Assembly: GCF_947498095.1 (NCBI RefSeq)
Contig: NZ_CANMJE010000001.1
Span: forward strand, 248,001 to 312,000
Length of the DNA: 64,000 nucleotides
Reading direction: 5' to 3'
Source of the DNA: an uncultured Shimia sp.
GTDB lineage: Bacteria > Pseudomonadota > Alphaproteobacteria > Rhodobacterales > Rhodobacteraceae
The notes beneath the pieces are model-generated. The model was not told the origin of the DNA and did no database searches. It was given only the letters and a program-made list of their open reading frames with translations. Position numbers and translations under genes: made by a program. Of the stretch, positions 8,457 through 18,698 are shown piece by piece. The number at the start of each line of letters is the position of its first letter. Within the stretch, counting starts at the first letter, position 1.

Positions 8457-8471
8457 AGTTCAGGCAATCAT
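8443..8471 (+). promoter_or_regulatory. Promoter for the P450 gene inside O1
   Basis: TTGACA at 8443-8448 lies inside operator O1 and is followed after 17 bp by AATCAT (8466-8471), a partial -10. The expected start point, near 8478, falls in operator O2, so a regulator bound at O1 and O2 would cover both the -35 box and the start site. Confidence 0.45.
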
Positions 8472-8476
8472 GAGCG

Positions 8477-8492
8477 TGTTGACATGACAACA
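8477..8492. promoter_or_regulatory. MarR-type operator O2, second identical copy
   Basis: An exact copy of the 16-bp dyad at 8441-8456. It ends 3 bp before the GGAG ribosome-binding site of the P450 gene, so it overlaps the likely transcription start. Two copies placed 36 bp apart suggest cooperative or double-dimer binding. Confidence 0.68.
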
Positions 8493-8506
8493 CATGGAGC
8501 TTCGCA

Positions 8507-9670
8507 ATGTCCAATGCACCGGTATTTGATATCGATCCCAAGGCGTTTTGGAATGATCCCTATCCCACACTCAAGCGCATGCGCGCCGAGGCGCCAATCG
8601 CATATGTTCCGCAACTGGACGCGACACTGTTCTGCCGACGCGACGACATCTTTAAGAATGAGAAAAAGATTGATGTGTTTTCGTCCGATCAACCAGATGG
8701 CCTGATGACGGTGCTCATGGGGCAAAACATGATGCGCAAGGATGGCGAGGCGCATGCCGCAGAGCGCAAGGCAATCTTTCCCACCATTTCTCCGCGCACG
8801 GTCAAAGATGTGTGGTTGGGACAGTTTCAAGCTGCAACAGAGACTATACTGGCAGAAATCAAACCCAATGGCCGGGCAGACATGGTGCGCGATATTGCGA
8901 TGCGTATCTCTGGCGAGGCTTTGAAATCCATCACGGGCCTGACCAACATGAGCTGGCAGGAGATGGACCGTGTGAGCCAGGGCATGATCGATGGATGCTC
9001 CAACTATGCGGGTGATCCGAAAGTCGAAGCCAATTGCCATGACTGCACAGCCTCTATTGACCGACATATTGACGAGATGATGCCGACATTGTCCGCAGAT
9101 CCGAACCATTCACTGTTATCGGTGCAGATGCAGGCAGGTCTGCCAGACACTGCTATTCGGGCGAATATCAAACTTGCCATCAGTGGTGGGCAGAACGAAC
9201 CTCGCGATGCCATTGCAGGCGTGGTTTGGGCGCTGCTCAGCCATCCAGACCAACTCTCACGGGTGAGAGAGGGGGATGCGACGTGGCTTCAGGCTTTTGA
9301 AGAATACGCGCGCTGGATGTCGCCCATTGGCATGTCCCCGCGACGCGTGGCCCAGCGCTTTGAGGCGGGTGGCGTGACGTTTGACCCCGAGGATCGGGTG
9401 TTCTTCATGTTCGGGTCTGGCAACCGGGACGAAGACAAGTTTACGCGGCCTGACGACTTTGACATCACTCAGGATGTCGGGCCATCCATTGCCTTTGGTG
9501 CCGGGCCGCATTTCTGTGCAGGGGCCTGGGCGGCGCGCAGTCTGATCGCCGATGTGGCTCTACCGATGATCTTTGAGCAGTTGCCAGGCCTCACGCTGGA
9601 CGGGGACGTCGCACTCGGCGGCTGGGCCTTTCGGGGTCCGCTGTCCATGCCCGTAACGTGGACGCCTTAG
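8507..9670 (+). CDS. Cytochrome P450 with atypical I-helix
   Basis: This 387-residue soluble bacterial P450 has the heme-ligand loop FGAGPHFCAG at 330-339 with Cys337, and an ExxR at Glu266-Arg269. The oxygen-activating I-helix motif, normally AGxD/E-T-T, reads SGGQNEPRD at 226-234. By alignment with P450cam the acid position is Asn230 and the threonine position Glu231, so the usual acid-alcohol pair is absent. The family hydroxylates or otherwise oxidises small molecules with electrons from a ferredoxin; no ferredoxin or reductase gene is adjacent. RBS GGAG at 8495-8498 precedes the ATG. The gene is divergent from MarR-EamA with tandem operators between, so the substrate may also be the regulator's ligand. 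The substrate is unknown. Confidence 0.92.
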   Translation: MSNAPVFDIDPKAFWNDPYPTLKRMRAEAPIAYVPQLDATLFCRRDDIFKNEKKIDVFSSDQPDGLMTVLMGQNMMRKDGEAHAAERKAIFPTISPRTVKDVWLGQFQAATETILAEIKPNGRADMVRDIAMRISGEALKSITGLTNMSWQEMDRVSQGMIDGCSNYAGDPKVEANCHDCTASIDRHIDEMMPTLSADPNHSLLSVQMQAGLPDTAIRANIKLAISGGQNEPRDAIAGVVWALLSHPDQLSRVREGDATWLQAFEEYARWMSPIGMSPRRVAQRFEAGGVTFDPEDRVFFMFGSGNRDEDKFTRPDDFDITQDVGPSIAFGAGPHFCAGAWAARSLIADVALPMIFEQLPGLTLDGDVALGGWAFRGPLSMPVTWTP

Positions 9671-10611
9671 GTCAGGGCGCCTAGCAAGACTGTCAGGGTC
9701 ACAAAGGCCGCACTTGTGGCGATCAACATGGCGATAGAGGCAAGCCCCTCTAGTCCGCTGTCTAGTGCCAAGACGGTGTAAATCCCAAACATCGAAATCG
9801 CCGAAGACAGGATCACTGCGGCGAACATTTCCGGCCCCAAGGGGGCAAATCCCAGGATCGGCAGAACCAGCACGGCGACAAAGACCAATGCCGGGTGCAA
9901 TAGCAATTTCGCCGCCGCGATTTGTGTCGCAAACAGTCGATTCCCTTTCAGAGGCAACCCGACCAAAGACCCCCCGATCACGATCAGCGACAGCGCCGAA
10001 GCCGACGCGGCAATGATGTGAAACAGGTGATCCATCGGCCCTGGAATTGGTAGCTTCAAGGCCGACACGACGAGCCCAAGCAACAACCCGATCATCATTG
10101 GGCGCCGTACAACCCCCATCAGGTTTGCCATGACTTGCCATGCTACGGAGCGGTGTTCACCGTCACGCGCCATGTCGATCAGGATCAGGCATATTGGAAT
10201 GAGAACAATCAACTCGACCAGCATGTTTAGTGCCAGAACAATGCCCGCGATCTCGGGAAAGGTCAGCAACATCAACGGATAACCGATGAACCCCGAGTTG
10301 GGACATGTGCTGCCCAACACCGCAATCGCGCGCCTTGGCTTGTCTGACGCCGTGAGAGAGAACAGCAGAAATGCGACAACAATGGTTGCCAGCCCGCCGA
10401 GTGTGTAAGCCGCCAGATAGCCCCAATGCAGAACCTCTGCGATGTCACGCGACGCGACGGCGTTAAACAACAGCGCTGGCAATGCAATGTTCATGACGTA
10501 TTTGCCGAAACTGCGCATGTCAGCCGAGGTGAACCATGCTTTGCGCACGACAAAATACCCGACGGCAATGGCCGCATAGATCGGAAAAGTGATGGTCAGA
10601 ATATCAATCAT
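9667..10611 (-). CDS. AEC-family auxin-efflux-type transporter
   Basis: This 314-residue inner-membrane carrier has two bundles of hydrophobic segments and the family's NSGFIGYPL stretch in the first half. AEC proteins move organic anions such as malate or malonate; the substrate is not readable here. A frame exists up to 10821, but that extra N-terminus is non-conserved and overlaps aroC. ATG 10611 gives the natural start, MIDILTITFPIYAAIAVGY, just before the first membrane segment. The stop overlaps the convergent P450 stop by 4 bp. The AT-rich 95 bp upstream probably holds its promoter. Confidence 0.86.
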   Translation of the reverse strand: MIDILTITFPIYAAIAVGYFVVRKAWFTSADMRSFGKYVMNIALPALLFNAVASRDIAEVLHWGYLAAYTLGGLATIVVAFLLFSLTASDKPRRAIAVLGSTCPNSGFIGYPLMLLTFPEIAGIVLALNMLVELIVLIPICLILIDMARDGEHRSVAWQVMANLMGVVRRPMMIGLLLGLVVSALKLPIPGPMDHLFHIIAASASALSLIVIGGSLVGLPLKGNRLFATQIAAAKLLLHPALVFVAVLVLPILGFAPLGPEMFAAVILSSAISMFGIYTVLALDSGLEGLASIAMLIATSAAFVTLTVLLGALT

Positions 10612-10706
10612 TGAGCTGCCGGGCCTGCCGTAACAGATTATCCATTGCGCAAAATTACTTAAGAAGGCAATTAATTTCCAGGAATGGACCGCCAGCGGAT
10701 GGGCTA

Positions 10707-11810
10707 TCAGCCAATTTTGCCGCGGTTTTCGCCGACTTGTCCGCGATGCAACAACAGATGATCCAGAATGACACAGGCCATCATCGCTTCGCCAACAGGC
10801 ACGGCGCGAATGCCCACACAAGGGTCATGACGACCCTTTGTGACAACCTCGATCGGCGTGCCATCTTTTCGGATGGAGCGACGCGGAGACAGGATCGACG
10901 AGGTCGGTTTGACGGCAAAGCGCACGACAATGTCCTGGCCGGTGGAGATACCGCCCAAAATGCCGCCCGAATGGTTTGACCCGTACTCAGGGCCGTCTGC
11001 GCCCATGAAAATCTCATCCGCATTGTCGACGCCGGTCAGGCGCGCGGCCTGCATGCCCTCACCAATTTCCACGCCCTTGACCGCATTGATGGACATCATC
11101 GCAGCCGCCAAGTCGGTGTCGAGTTTGCCATACACCGGCGCGCCCAGACCTGCAGGCAGGCCACGCGCCACCACTTCGACAATTGCACCGACTGAGTTGT
11201 GATCCTTGCGCAGTTTCTGGAGGTAGTCCTCCCATTCCTGCGCGGTGTCTTGATTTTGAGGAATCCAGAAAGGGTTCTGGTCGATGGCGTCCCAATCAAA
11301 TGTCGAGCGATCAATATCCAGCGCGCCCATCGCAGTCATATAGCCCTTGATCTCAACATTTGGGGCCATGGCTTTGATCGCCTCGCGCGCCACACCACCT
11401 GCGGCCACGCGGGCGGCCGTTTCACGGGCTGAGGAGCGGCCGCCGCCGCGATAGTCGCGAATCCCGTATTTTTGCCAGTATGTTATGTCGGCGTGACCCG
11501 GACGAAATGTCTCGGAGATATCACCATAATCACGCGACCGCTGGTCGGTGTTTTCGATCATCAACTGGATCGACGTCCCGGTTGTCTGACCCTCGAACAC
11601 GCCGGACAGGATTTTCACTGCATCAGGTTCGTTGCGTTGGGTCATGTTCTTGTTCTGACCTGGGCGGCGCTTGTCGAGCCAGTGCTGGATCATCGCCTCG
11701 TCCACAGGCACGCCCGGAGGGCACCCGTCAACCGTTGCCCCCAAAGCAGGACCGTGGCTTTCACCCCAAGTGGTGACGCGGAAAAGATGTCCAAATGAGT
11801 TCATCGACAT
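10707..11810 (-). CDS. aroC: Chorismate synthase
   Basis: This 367-residue FMN-dependent enzyme converts 5-enolpyruvylshikimate 3-phosphate to chorismate, the last shikimate-pathway step. Signatures are GESHGPALG near residues 16-24, the [18 protein letters not shown] block at about 122-139 and [10 protein letters not shown]. Length is standard. GGAG at 11817-11820 supports ATG 11810; ATG 11804 is a possible second start. It stands alone, followed by the AEC gene after 95 bp. The 166 bp between it and hutU contain only a short hairpin (CTCAAG/CTTGAG, 11858-11873) without a T tract. Confidence 0.95.
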   Translation of the reverse strand: MSMNSFGHLFRVTTWGESHGPALGATVDGCPPGVPVDEAMIQHWLDKRRPGQNKNMTQRNEPDAVKILSGVFEGQTTGTSIQLMIENTDQRSRDYGDISETFRPGHADITYWQKYGIRDYRGGGRSSARETAARVAAGGVAREAIKAMAPNVEIKGYMTAMGALDIDRSTFDWDAIDQNPFWIPQNQDTAQEWEDYLQKLRKDHNSVGAIVEVVARGLPAGLGAPVYGKLDTDLAAAMMSINAVKGVEIGEGMQAARLTGVDNADEIFMGADGPEYGSNHSGGILGGISTGQDIVVRFAVKPTSSILSPRRSIRKDGTPIEVVTKGRHDPCVGIRAVPVGEAMMACVILDHLLLHRGQVGENRGKIG

Positions 11811-11976
11811 GGGGCGCTCCTTTGCTTGGCAGGGGCATAGCTGGCGCAGGCACGTTTCTCAAGGGTTCTTGAGGGTCCGCTGTCGTTCTGTTGCAGTCCT
11901 GAACAGAGCGAGTATCGCGTGAATGACCCCCGATCCCTCGAACCAGAAGTGACGGTTTTCTCAGACCGATTGTGTT

Positions 11977-13647
11977 TTACCCCAGGATTCCCGGCAACCG
12001 CAGCCCGTTCACGCGCGCACATTCCTTGGCGGACTCATAGCCTGCATCCGCATGACGCATGACGCCAGAAGCCGGATCATTCCAAAGTACACGCTCTAAC
12101 CGTTTGGCCGCGTCCTCAGTGCCATCGGCGACAATAACCACGCCTGCGTGTTGACTGAACCCCATGCCAACACCGCCGCCGTGGTGCAGTGACACCCACG
12201 TTGCACCGGATGCCGTGTTGGTCAGCGCATTTAAGAGCGGCCAGTCCGACACGGCGTCCGAGCCATCCTTCATCGCTTCGGTTTCGCGGTTCGGCGAGGC
12301 CACCGAGCCGCTGTCCAGATGGTCGCGGCCGATGACCACCGGTGCACTCAACTCGCCACGGGCAACCATGTCATTAAAGGCCAGCCCCAAGCGGTGCCGA
12401 TCACCCAAACCAACCCAGCAAATCCGGGCGGGCAGGCCTTGGAAGGAAATCCGGTCGCGCGCCATATCCAGCCAGTTGTGCAGATGCGTGTTGTCGGGCA
12501 ACAGCTCTTTGACCTTAGCATCGGTTTTGTAGATGTCCTCGGGATCGCCAGACAGCGCGGCCCAGCGGAACGGGCCGATGCCCTTGCAGAACAACGGGCG
12601 AATATAGGCCGGCACAAAACCTGGAAAATCAAAGGCGTTCTCCAGACCCTCTTCAAGCGCCATCTGGCGGATGTTGTTGCCGTAGTCGACTGTGGGCACG
12701 CCAGCATGGTGAAACGCAACCATCGCCTCGACGTGCACTTTCATGGAGGCCCGCGCGGCCTTCTCCACCTCTTTCGGGGCCGTTTCAGCCTTGGCGCGCC
12801 ATTCAGCGACGCTCCAGCCCTGGGGCAGATACCCGTTGATTGGATCATGGGCCGAGGTTTGGTCGGTCACGATGTCCGGCCGCACGCCACGTTCGTAAAC
12901 TTCGGGGAAGATGTCAGCAGCATTGCCGATCAGACCCACTGACTTGGCCTCACCCGCCTTGGTCCAGCGGTCGATCATCTCAAGCGCCTCATCCAGATTG
13001 TCTGCCTTTTCATCGACATAGCGGGTCCGCAAGCGGAAATCGACACTGCGCTCGTCACATTCCACGGCCAGACAACAGGCCCCGGCCATGACGGCAGCCA
13101 GGGGCTGCGCGCCGCCCATACCGCCAAGTCCACCAGTCAGAATCCAACGGCCCTTGAGGTTGCCGTCATAGTGCTGGCGACCAGCTTCCATGAAGGTTTC
13201 ATAGGTGCCCTGAACGATGCCCTGACTGCCAATGTAGATCCATGAGCCGGCGGTCATCTGGCCGTACATGGCCAGACCTTTCCGATCCAGCTCGTTAAAG
13301 TGATCCCAATTGGCCCAATGCGGCACGAGGTTTGAATTGGCGATCAAAACACGGGGCGCGTCCTTGTAGGTTTTGACGATGGCGACCGGCTTACCCGACT
13401 GCACCAACAGCGTTTCATCCATCTCAAGATCTCGGAGGCTGTCGCAAATCAGGTCAAAGTCCTTCCACGTCCGTGCCGCCCGGCCAATACCACCATAAAC
13501 CACCAGCTCATGCGGGTTTTCGGCCACATCAGGATGCAGGTTGTTCATCAGCATCCGCAGCGGTGCCTCAGTGAGCCAGCTTTTGGCGGTCAATTCAGTC
13601 CCGGTTGGTGGAAAGACGTCGCGGGTGTTGTGGCGTGGATCGTTCAT
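11977..13647 (-). CDS. hutU: Urocanate hydratase
   Basis: This 556-residue NAD-dependent enzyme hydrates urocanate to 4-imidazolone-5-propionate, the second step of histidine breakdown. The NAD-binding stretch [18 protein letters not shown] at about 170-187 and [11 protein letters not shown] are clear. Length is typical. It is the last gene of the leftward hut operon, 3 bp after hutG. Expression is probably controlled by HutC, encoded at 18699, with urocanate as inducer as in other hut systems. Confidence 0.96.
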   Translation of the reverse strand: MNDPRHNTRDVFPPTGTELTAKSWLTEAPLRMLMNNLHPDVAENPHELVVYGGIGRAARTWKDFDLICDSLRDLEMDETLLVQSGKPVAIVKTYKDAPRVLIANSNLVPHWANWDHFNELDRKGLAMYGQMTAGSWIYIGSQGIVQGTYETFMEAGRQHYDGNLKGRWILTGGLGGMGGAQPLAAVMAGACCLAVECDERSVDFRLRTRYVDEKADNLDEALEMIDRWTKAGEAKSVGLIGNAADIFPEVYERGVRPDIVTDQTSAHDPINGYLPQGWSVAEWRAKAETAPKEVEKAARASMKVHVEAMVAFHHAGVPTVDYGNNIRQMALEEGLENAFDFPGFVPAYIRPLFCKGIGPFRWAALSGDPEDIYKTDAKVKELLPDNTHLHNWLDMARDRISFQGLPARICWVGLGDRHRLGLAFNDMVARGELSAPVVIGRDHLDSGSVASPNRETEAMKDGSDAVSDWPLLNALTNTASGATWVSLHHGGGVGMGFSQHAGVVIVADGTEDAAKRLERVLWNDPASGVMRHADAGYESAKECARVNGLRLPGILG

Positions 13648-13650
13648 GTG

Positions 13651-14445
13651 TCAGCCCTTTAGCTTGGGGGCCAGGTCGGCCAGAGTTTCAAGGATGCGTT
13701 TCAAATGTGGGCGCAGGCGGCCTGCTTTTTCTGGCGCATAGACCCATCCCGCATTTTCATCAGTCAAATGTGTGCTTTGCGCCAATTCCATTTGAATGGC
13801 ATGCACACCATCCTGTGGGCGGCCATAGTGGCGGGTGGTCCAGCCCCCTTTGAAGCGGCCATTCAGAACACTCGTGTAGCCTTTGGCGTCTGCGCAAACG
13901 CCAACCACCGCTGCTTCGATGGCCTTGGCGCAGGTTTCGCCATTGTTCGTGCCAATGTTGAAATCTGGCAGGATGCCTTGGAACAGGTGCGGAATGACGG
14001 ACCGGATCGAGTGGCAATCATAGAGGATCGCAACACCATGCACCGCGCGCACCCGGTCAAGCTCTGCCTGCAAAGCCTCGTGATAGACCGCATGATAAGC
14101 TTTGCGACGGGCTTCGACCTCGGCCGCGTCCGGGGGAGTCCGCCAAATCGGTACACAGTCAAAGTCGGTTTCGGGGACAAGGCCAGTGGTGTTCTGCCCG
14201 GGATAAAGAGACACGCCAGATGGATCGCGGTTGGCATCCACAACATAGCGGTGGAATGTGGCCTGAACCGTGGTCACGCTAGGCACCAATCCGTCATACA
14301 GCCGGTCGACATGCCAATCGGTATCGGGCAATTCACGCCCTCGCGGTGTGAAGTTCTGTGCGATCTCATCAGGCACAAACGTTCCGACATGTGGCAGGCC
14401 AAGAACAATGGGACTGCTCCCCTGATTTACCTGAACCGCGTCCAT
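13651..14445 (-). CDS. hutG: N-formylglutamate deformylase
   Basis: This 264-residue amidohydrolase splits N-formylglutamate to formate and glutamate, the final step of the five-step hut route. The start GLPHVGTFVP and the YDCHSIRSVIP motif at about 142-152, with DANRDPSG earlier, are those of the HutG formylglutamate amidohydrolase family, not of the arginase-like HutG of enterics. Its ATG shares one base with the hutH stop (ATGxTAA arrangement on the minus strand), indicating coupled translation. It works with HutF, whose product it uses. Confidence 0.94.
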   Translation of the reverse strand: MDAVQVNQGSSPIVLGLPHVGTFVPDEIAQNFTPRGRELPDTDWHVDRLYDGLVPSVTTVQATFHRYVVDANRDPSGVSLYPGQNTTGLVPETDFDCVPIWRTPPDAAEVEARRKAYHAVYHEALQAELDRVRAVHGVAILYDCHSIRSVIPHLFQGILPDFNIGTNNGETCAKAIEAAVVGVCADAKGYTSVLNGRFKGGWTTRHYGRPQDGVHAIQMELAQSTHLTDENAGWVYAPEKAGRLRPHLKRILETLADLAPKLKG

Positions 14446-15983
14446 TAGTTTTGCACTTTCAGATCGGGCACCGGAACGCCCGATAGCAAAGCTCCGGATC
14501 TGACCAACTCTGAGGCGGCGGCAAGGTCAGGCGCCATGTACCGATCCGCTTCGAGCATCGGGACATCCTGACGCAATCGCGAGACAACGGATTGAAGCGC
14601 CGGGCTGGTTGTCAGGGGGGCGCGAAATTCAACACCAGCCGCGGCACATAACAGTTCAATTCCCAGAATGTGGTCGAGATTGCGCACCATACGTTCCAAC
14701 CGCCGCGCGCCGTGGGCTGCCATCGAGACATGATCCTCCTGATTGGCCGATGTCGGTGTGCTGTCGGTCACACAGGGGTTTGCCAAATGCTTGTTTTCAC
14801 TCATCAATGCGGCTGAGGTGACCTCGGCAATCATGAGGCCCGAATTCAAACCGGGGTCAGGTGTCAGGAATGGCGGAAGATCGTGGCTGAGGGTCGGATC
14901 CACCATCAGGGCAACACGCCTTTGGGCAATCGCCCCCACTTCGGCAATCGCCAGCGCGATGATGTCCGCGGCAAAGCCAACCGGTTCAGCATGGAAGTTC
15001 CCACCAGACACAATCAGCCCGGACTCGACCAAAACCAAAGGGTTGTCAGTGGCGGCATTTGCTTCGACCAGCAACGTATGTGCCGCTTGGCGCATCACTC
15101 CCATTGCGGCACCGGTCACTTGCGGCTGGCACCGGATGCAATAGGGGTCCTGCACGCGGGTATCATCTTCGCGGTGACTTTCCCGGATCTCAGACCCTTT
15201 CAGAATCTCTCTGAGGGCTGCGGCTGCCTCGATTTGACCGCGGTGGCCACGCAGCGTGTGAATCTCAGGCTGTAGGGGCGCGGTCGATCCCATGATTGCA
15301 TCCGTGGACAACGCCGAAATAACCAAAGCGTTCTGTGTTGCCCGCCAGGCCTGAAACAGCCCGACCAGAGCATAGGCGGTAGTAAATTGCGTGCCATTGA
15401 TGCAGGCCAGTCCCTCTTTGGCGCTGAGAACGACAGGGCTAAGTCCGGCGCGCTCCAACGCCTCATGGGCAGGCAGCGTCGCGCCTTGGAACTCGGCTTC
15501 ACCTTCGCCAATCATCGCCGCGGTCATATGCGCCAGTGGCGCCAGGTCTCCCGACGCGCCAACAGACCCCTGTGAGGGCACGATCGGCGCAACACCTTTG
15601 GCCAACATGTCTTGCATCAGCTCAACAAGGGCCCAGCGAACGCCCGACGCGCCACGCCCGAATGACAACAGCTTGAGTGACATCATCAGACGCACAACAC
15701 GGCGCGGCATGGGGTCACCTACCCCACAGCAATGGCTGAGGATCAGGTTTCGTTGCAGTGCTTCGGTGTCTTTGGCGGCAATCTTCATGCTGGCAAGTTT
15801 GCCAAAGCCTGTGTTGACGCCATAAACCGCTTCGTTTCCGTTTGCAGCGGCCTCGATGCGTGCAGCGGCGTCTTCAACACTTGGCTTGCAAGTCGGATCC
15901 AACACCACCGCAACCTCGTCACGGTAGACGCATTCAAGTTGTGCCAAGGTTGCATGGCCGGGGGTCAATGTCAGAGTTGTCAC
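14445..15983 (-). CDS. hutH: Histidine ammonia-lyase
   Basis: This enzyme deaminates histidine to urocanate. The Ala-Ser-Gly triad that self-cyclises to the MIO electrophile is at about residues 143-145 in [22 protein letters not shown] lies at 54-63. I chose GTG 15983 as the start (512 residues): the frame is open to 16064, but the GTG gives the family-like N-terminus [12 protein letters not shown] and overlaps the hutI stop as GTGA, a standard coupling. The longer N-terminus would run into hutI and matches nothing expected. Confidence 0.95.
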   Translation of the reverse strand: MTTLTLTPGHATLAQLECVYRDEVAVVLDPTCKPSVEDAAARIEAAANGNEAVYGVNTGFGKLASMKIAAKDTEALQRNLILSHCCGVGDPMPRRVVRLMMSLKLLSFGRGASGVRWALVELMQDMLAKGVAPIVPSQGSVGASGDLAPLAHMTAAMIGEGEAEFQGATLPAHEALERAGLSPVVLSAKEGLACINGTQFTTAYALVGLFQAWRATQNALVISALSTDAIMGSTAPLQPEIHTLRGHRGQIEAAAALREILKGSEIRESHREDDTRVQDPYCIRCQPQVTGAAMGVMRQAAHTLLVEANAATDNPLVLVESGLIVSGGNFHAEPVGFAADIIALAIAEVGAIAQRRVALMVDPTLSHDLPPFLTPDPGLNSGLMIAEVTSAALMSENKHLANPCVTDSTPTSANQEDHVSMAAHGARRLERMVRNLDHILGIELLCAAAGVEFRAPLTTSPALQSVVSRLRQDVPMLEADRYMAPDLAAASELVRSGALLSGVPVPDLKVQN

Positions 15984-17188
15984 GATCCGCCTCCGAAAAT
16001 CCGTTTTGCGAGAGGGTTGAACCCGATGCGATACGCAAGCTCGCCCGGTGTCTTGACGTCCCAAACCGCGAGGTCAGCCCTCAGGCCCGGCGCGATGGCA
16101 CCACGATCACTTAACCCAAGGGCCCGCGCGGCATTGCGCGTGACACCTGCCAAGGCCTCTTCGGGCGTTAGGCGAAACAGTGTGCACGCCATATTCATGG
16201 TCAACAGCAAGGACGTCAGCGGTGAAGATCCCGGATTGCAATCTGTTGCCAGAGCAATCGGCACCCCATGCGCGCGCATCTGTCCGATGGGAGGGTGTTG
16301 GGTTTCTCGGAGTGTATAGAATGCACCGGGCAGGATGACACCAACTGTGCCAGCCTCGGCCATCGCTCTGACCCCGTCTTCGTCAAGGTATTCGATATGG
16401 TCCGCAGACAGCGCACCATAACTTGCCGCCAGCTTCGCCCCTCCTAGGTTGGACAGCTGTTCGGCATGTAGCTTGACAGGCAATCCCAGTTCGACGGCCA
16501 CGTCAAAGACACGGGCAATCTGGTTGGGCTGGAAAGCAATGCCCTCACAAAATCCGTCAACCGCATCAACAAGGCCTTCGGCATGGGCGGCGCGCAAAGC
16601 GGGAATGCACACGTCGTCGATATAGGCGTCATCTCTGCCTGAGTACTCGGCTGGTACCGCATGGGCTCCGAGGAACGTGGTTTGCACATCAACGTCGCAG
16701 ACTTCCCCAATCCTGCGCGCGGCCCGAAGCATGTTTAGCTCAGCCTCTTGATCCAACCCATAGCCCGACTTGATCTCCAAGGTCGTAACACCTTCGGAGA
16801 TCAACGTTTTGACGCGTGGAAGCGCCAAATCGACCAATTTCTCAACATTTGCCTTCCGGGTCGCCGTCACCGTGGAGACGATCCCGCCACCGGCGCGGGC
16901 CACCTCTTCGTAGCTGGCACCATTCAGGCGCATTTCGAACTCTGCTGCGCGATCTCCGGCGAACACGACATGGGTGTGCGGATCAATCAAGCCCGGCGTG
17001 ACAAGGCGCCCGGCAAGGTCGTCGTGCGGCCAATCTGAATAGGTTGCGGGTAAGTCATCAGCGGGCCCCACCCACTCGATCAGGCCATTTTGCAGAGCAA
17101 TCACGCCATTTTCGATCAGTCCGTAGGGGGCTGCGCCCGAGGTCATCGTCGCCAGCGCAGCATTTGTGAGAATGACTTTGTTGCTCAT
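15980..17188 (-). CDS. hutI: Imidazolonepropionase
   Basis: This 402-residue amidohydrolase opens the ring of 4-imidazolone-5-propionate to N-formimidoylglutamate, step three of histidine breakdown. The metal-binding HTH is at residues 71-73 in [12 protein letters not shown], with [10 protein letters not shown] and [11 protein letters not shown] further on. It is the first gene of the leftward operon hutI-hutH-hutG-hutU. The 79-bp region up to divergent hutF is AT-rich and probably contains both promoters and a HutC site. Confidence 0.96.
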   Translation of the reverse strand: MSNKVILTNAALATMTSGAAPYGLIENGVIALQNGLIEWVGPADDLPATYSDWPHDDLAGRLVTPGLIDPHTHVVFAGDRAAEFEMRLNGASYEEVARAGGGIVSTVTATRKANVEKLVDLALPRVKTLISEGVTTLEIKSGYGLDQEAELNMLRAARRIGEVCDVDVQTTFLGAHAVPAEYSGRDDAYIDDVCIPALRAAHAEGLVDAVDGFCEGIAFQPNQIARVFDVAVELGLPVKLHAEQLSNLGGAKLAASYGALSADHIEYLDEDGVRAMAEAGTVGVILPGAFYTLRETQHPPIGQMRAHGVPIALATDCNPGSSPLTSLLLTMNMACTLFRLTPEEALAGVTRNAARALGLSDRGAIAPGLRADLAVWDVKTPGELAYRIGFNPLAKRIFGGGS

Positions 17189-17245
17189 GTCGATTCGATT
17201 TCATCGTTGATAGGGATGCTTATTTGGTATATTTATAAACTTATA

Positions 17246-17257
17246 TTGTCTACACAA
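17246..17257. promoter_or_regulatory. Candidate HutC operator TTGTCTACACAA
   Basis: The dyad TTGT-N4-ACAA sits in the hutI-hutF divergent region, 10 bp upstream of the hutF ATG. It resembles the TTGTATATACAA-type sites reported for HutC repressors of the GntR family. A looser related sequence (ATGTGTATATG) lies about 40 bp upstream of hutC. The match is by eye only. Confidence 0.4.
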
Positions 17258-17267
17258 AAGAAATGTC

Positions 17268-18629
17268 ATGACCATTCACGCGAAACGCGCCCTGCTGGGC
17301 AAAACCTGGGCAAAAAACGTTCGCGTGACAGTCACAGATGGCTGCATCGATGGCGTTTTTTTGGAGCAATCTCCCCAATCCGAAGACACCGAGGTCGACA
17401 CGTTGTTGCCTGCATTGGCCAATCTTCACAGCCACGCCTTTCAGCGGGCCATGGCTGGAATGACCGAGTTTCGAGCAGCGGGCAAAGAAAGCTTCTGGAC
17501 CTGGCGTGACCTGATGTACCGGTTTCTCGATCACCTCAGCCCCGATCAGGTCGAGGCAATTGCGGCGCTGGTGTTCATGGAAATGCAAAAGGCCGGATAC
17601 GCGTCAGTCGGCGAGTTCCACTATGTCCATCATCAACCGGGGGGGCGGTCCTATGATACGCTATCAGAACTCAGCCAACGCATTTTCGCCGCCGCACAAG
17701 AAACCGGCATTGGCCTGACGCACTTGCCCGTTCTCTATACCTATGGTGGCGTCAACCAAGAGCCGTTGACAGGCGGGCAACTGAGATTTTCAAACGATGT
17801 CGCCCGCTTCCTCAGGCTGGTGCAAGACTGCGAGTCCCAGCTGCAATCAATGCCTGCCGACTGCAGAATTGGGATTGCTCCCCACTCTCTTCGCGCGACA
17901 TCTCCGGCTGACCTTGCAGAGGTCCTGACGCAAAGACCTGAGGGACCCGTTCACATTCACATCTCGGAACAACTTAAAGAGGTTGTGGATGTTGAGGCCA
18001 AACTCGGACAGCGCCCGGTTTCGTGGCTGCTGGACAATGCTGAAGTTAACAATCGTTGGTGCCTAATCCACGCGACGCATATGACAGATGAGGAAACCGT
18101 TGCCATGGCTCAAAGCGGCGCCGTGGCGGGCCTCTGCCCGATCACCGAAGCCAATTTGGGCGACGGGATCTTTAACGGCGTTCCGTACTTGAACAACGGG
18201 GGTGCTTTTGGGCTGGGTTCGGATTCGAACGTGCGCATTTCGCTCACGGAAGAACTACGGACGTTGGAGTACTCGCAGCGTCTGCGCGACAAGGCCCGGA
18301 ATGTTCTGGCCGATGAGGCTGGATCAACTGGAAAAACACTCTACACAAAAGCGGCTAAAGGTGGCGCATTGGCCCTAAATCGACAGGCGGGCGAGATAGG
18401 TGTTGGGCAATTGGCGGATCTTGTCGCAATCGATTCCACGCACCCCACCCTGTTCGCCCTCAACGACGCACAGCTTTTGGATGGCTTGTGTTTCGCTGCT
18501 GGCGATGAAGTTGTGACCGACACCTGGTCTGCAGGACGACATGTCGTAAAGTCAGGACATCATGTGGCGCAGGACCATATCACGCGCCGGTTCAAACGCG
18601 CGATGCGGGGGCTTCTGGATGCGGTTTAA
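17268..18629 (+). CDS. hutF: Formimidoylglutamate deiminase
   Basis: This 453-residue amidohydrolase deiminates N-formimidoylglutamate to N-formylglutamate and ammonia, replacing the one-step HutG route. The metal site LHSHAFQRAMAG begins at 53 (His54, His56), with HIHISEQ and LGSDSNVRISLTEELR further on; the last is characteristic of HutF. It is divergent from hutI and followed by hutC after 69 bp. With HutG it completes the route to glutamate plus formate. ATG 17268 is preceded by an A-rich AAAAGAAA rather than a strong Shine-Dalgarno sequence. Confidence 0.94.
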   Translation: MTIHAKRALLGKTWAKNVRVTVTDGCIDGVFLEQSPQSEDTEVDTLLPALANLHSHAFQRAMAGMTEFRAAGKESFWTWRDLMYRFLDHLSPDQVEAIAALVFMEMQKAGYASVGEFHYVHHQPGGRSYDTLSELSQRIFAAAQETGIGLTHLPVLYTYGGVNQEPLTGGQLRFSNDVARFLRLVQDCESQLQSMPADCRIGIAPHSLRATSPADLAEVLTQRPEGPVHIHISEQLKEVVDVEAKLGQRPVSWLLDNAEVNNRWCLIHATHMTDEETVAMAQSGAVAGLCPITEANLGDGIFNGVPYLNNGGAFGLGSDSNVRISLTEELRTLEYSQRLRDKARNVLADEAGSTGKTLYTKAAKGGALALNRQAGEIGVGQLADLVAIDSTHPTLFALNDAQLLDGLCFAAGDEVVTDTWSAGRHVVKSGHHVAQDHITRRFKRAMRGLLDAV

Positions 18630-18698
18630 CCTGTATGGCCCGCTGATATGTGTATATGTTTCAATCGTTAATCGCAGTCAGTGCTTTTGGAAGACAAG

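Noticed and set aside
10612-10821. N-terminal extension of the AEC transporter
   Set aside because: The extension overlaps aroC and is not membrane-like; ATG 10611 gives the normal start.
11858-11873. Hairpin CTCAAG-GGTT-CTTGAG as hutU terminator
   Set aside because: Six-bp stem with no T run on the minus strand; too weak to call a terminator.
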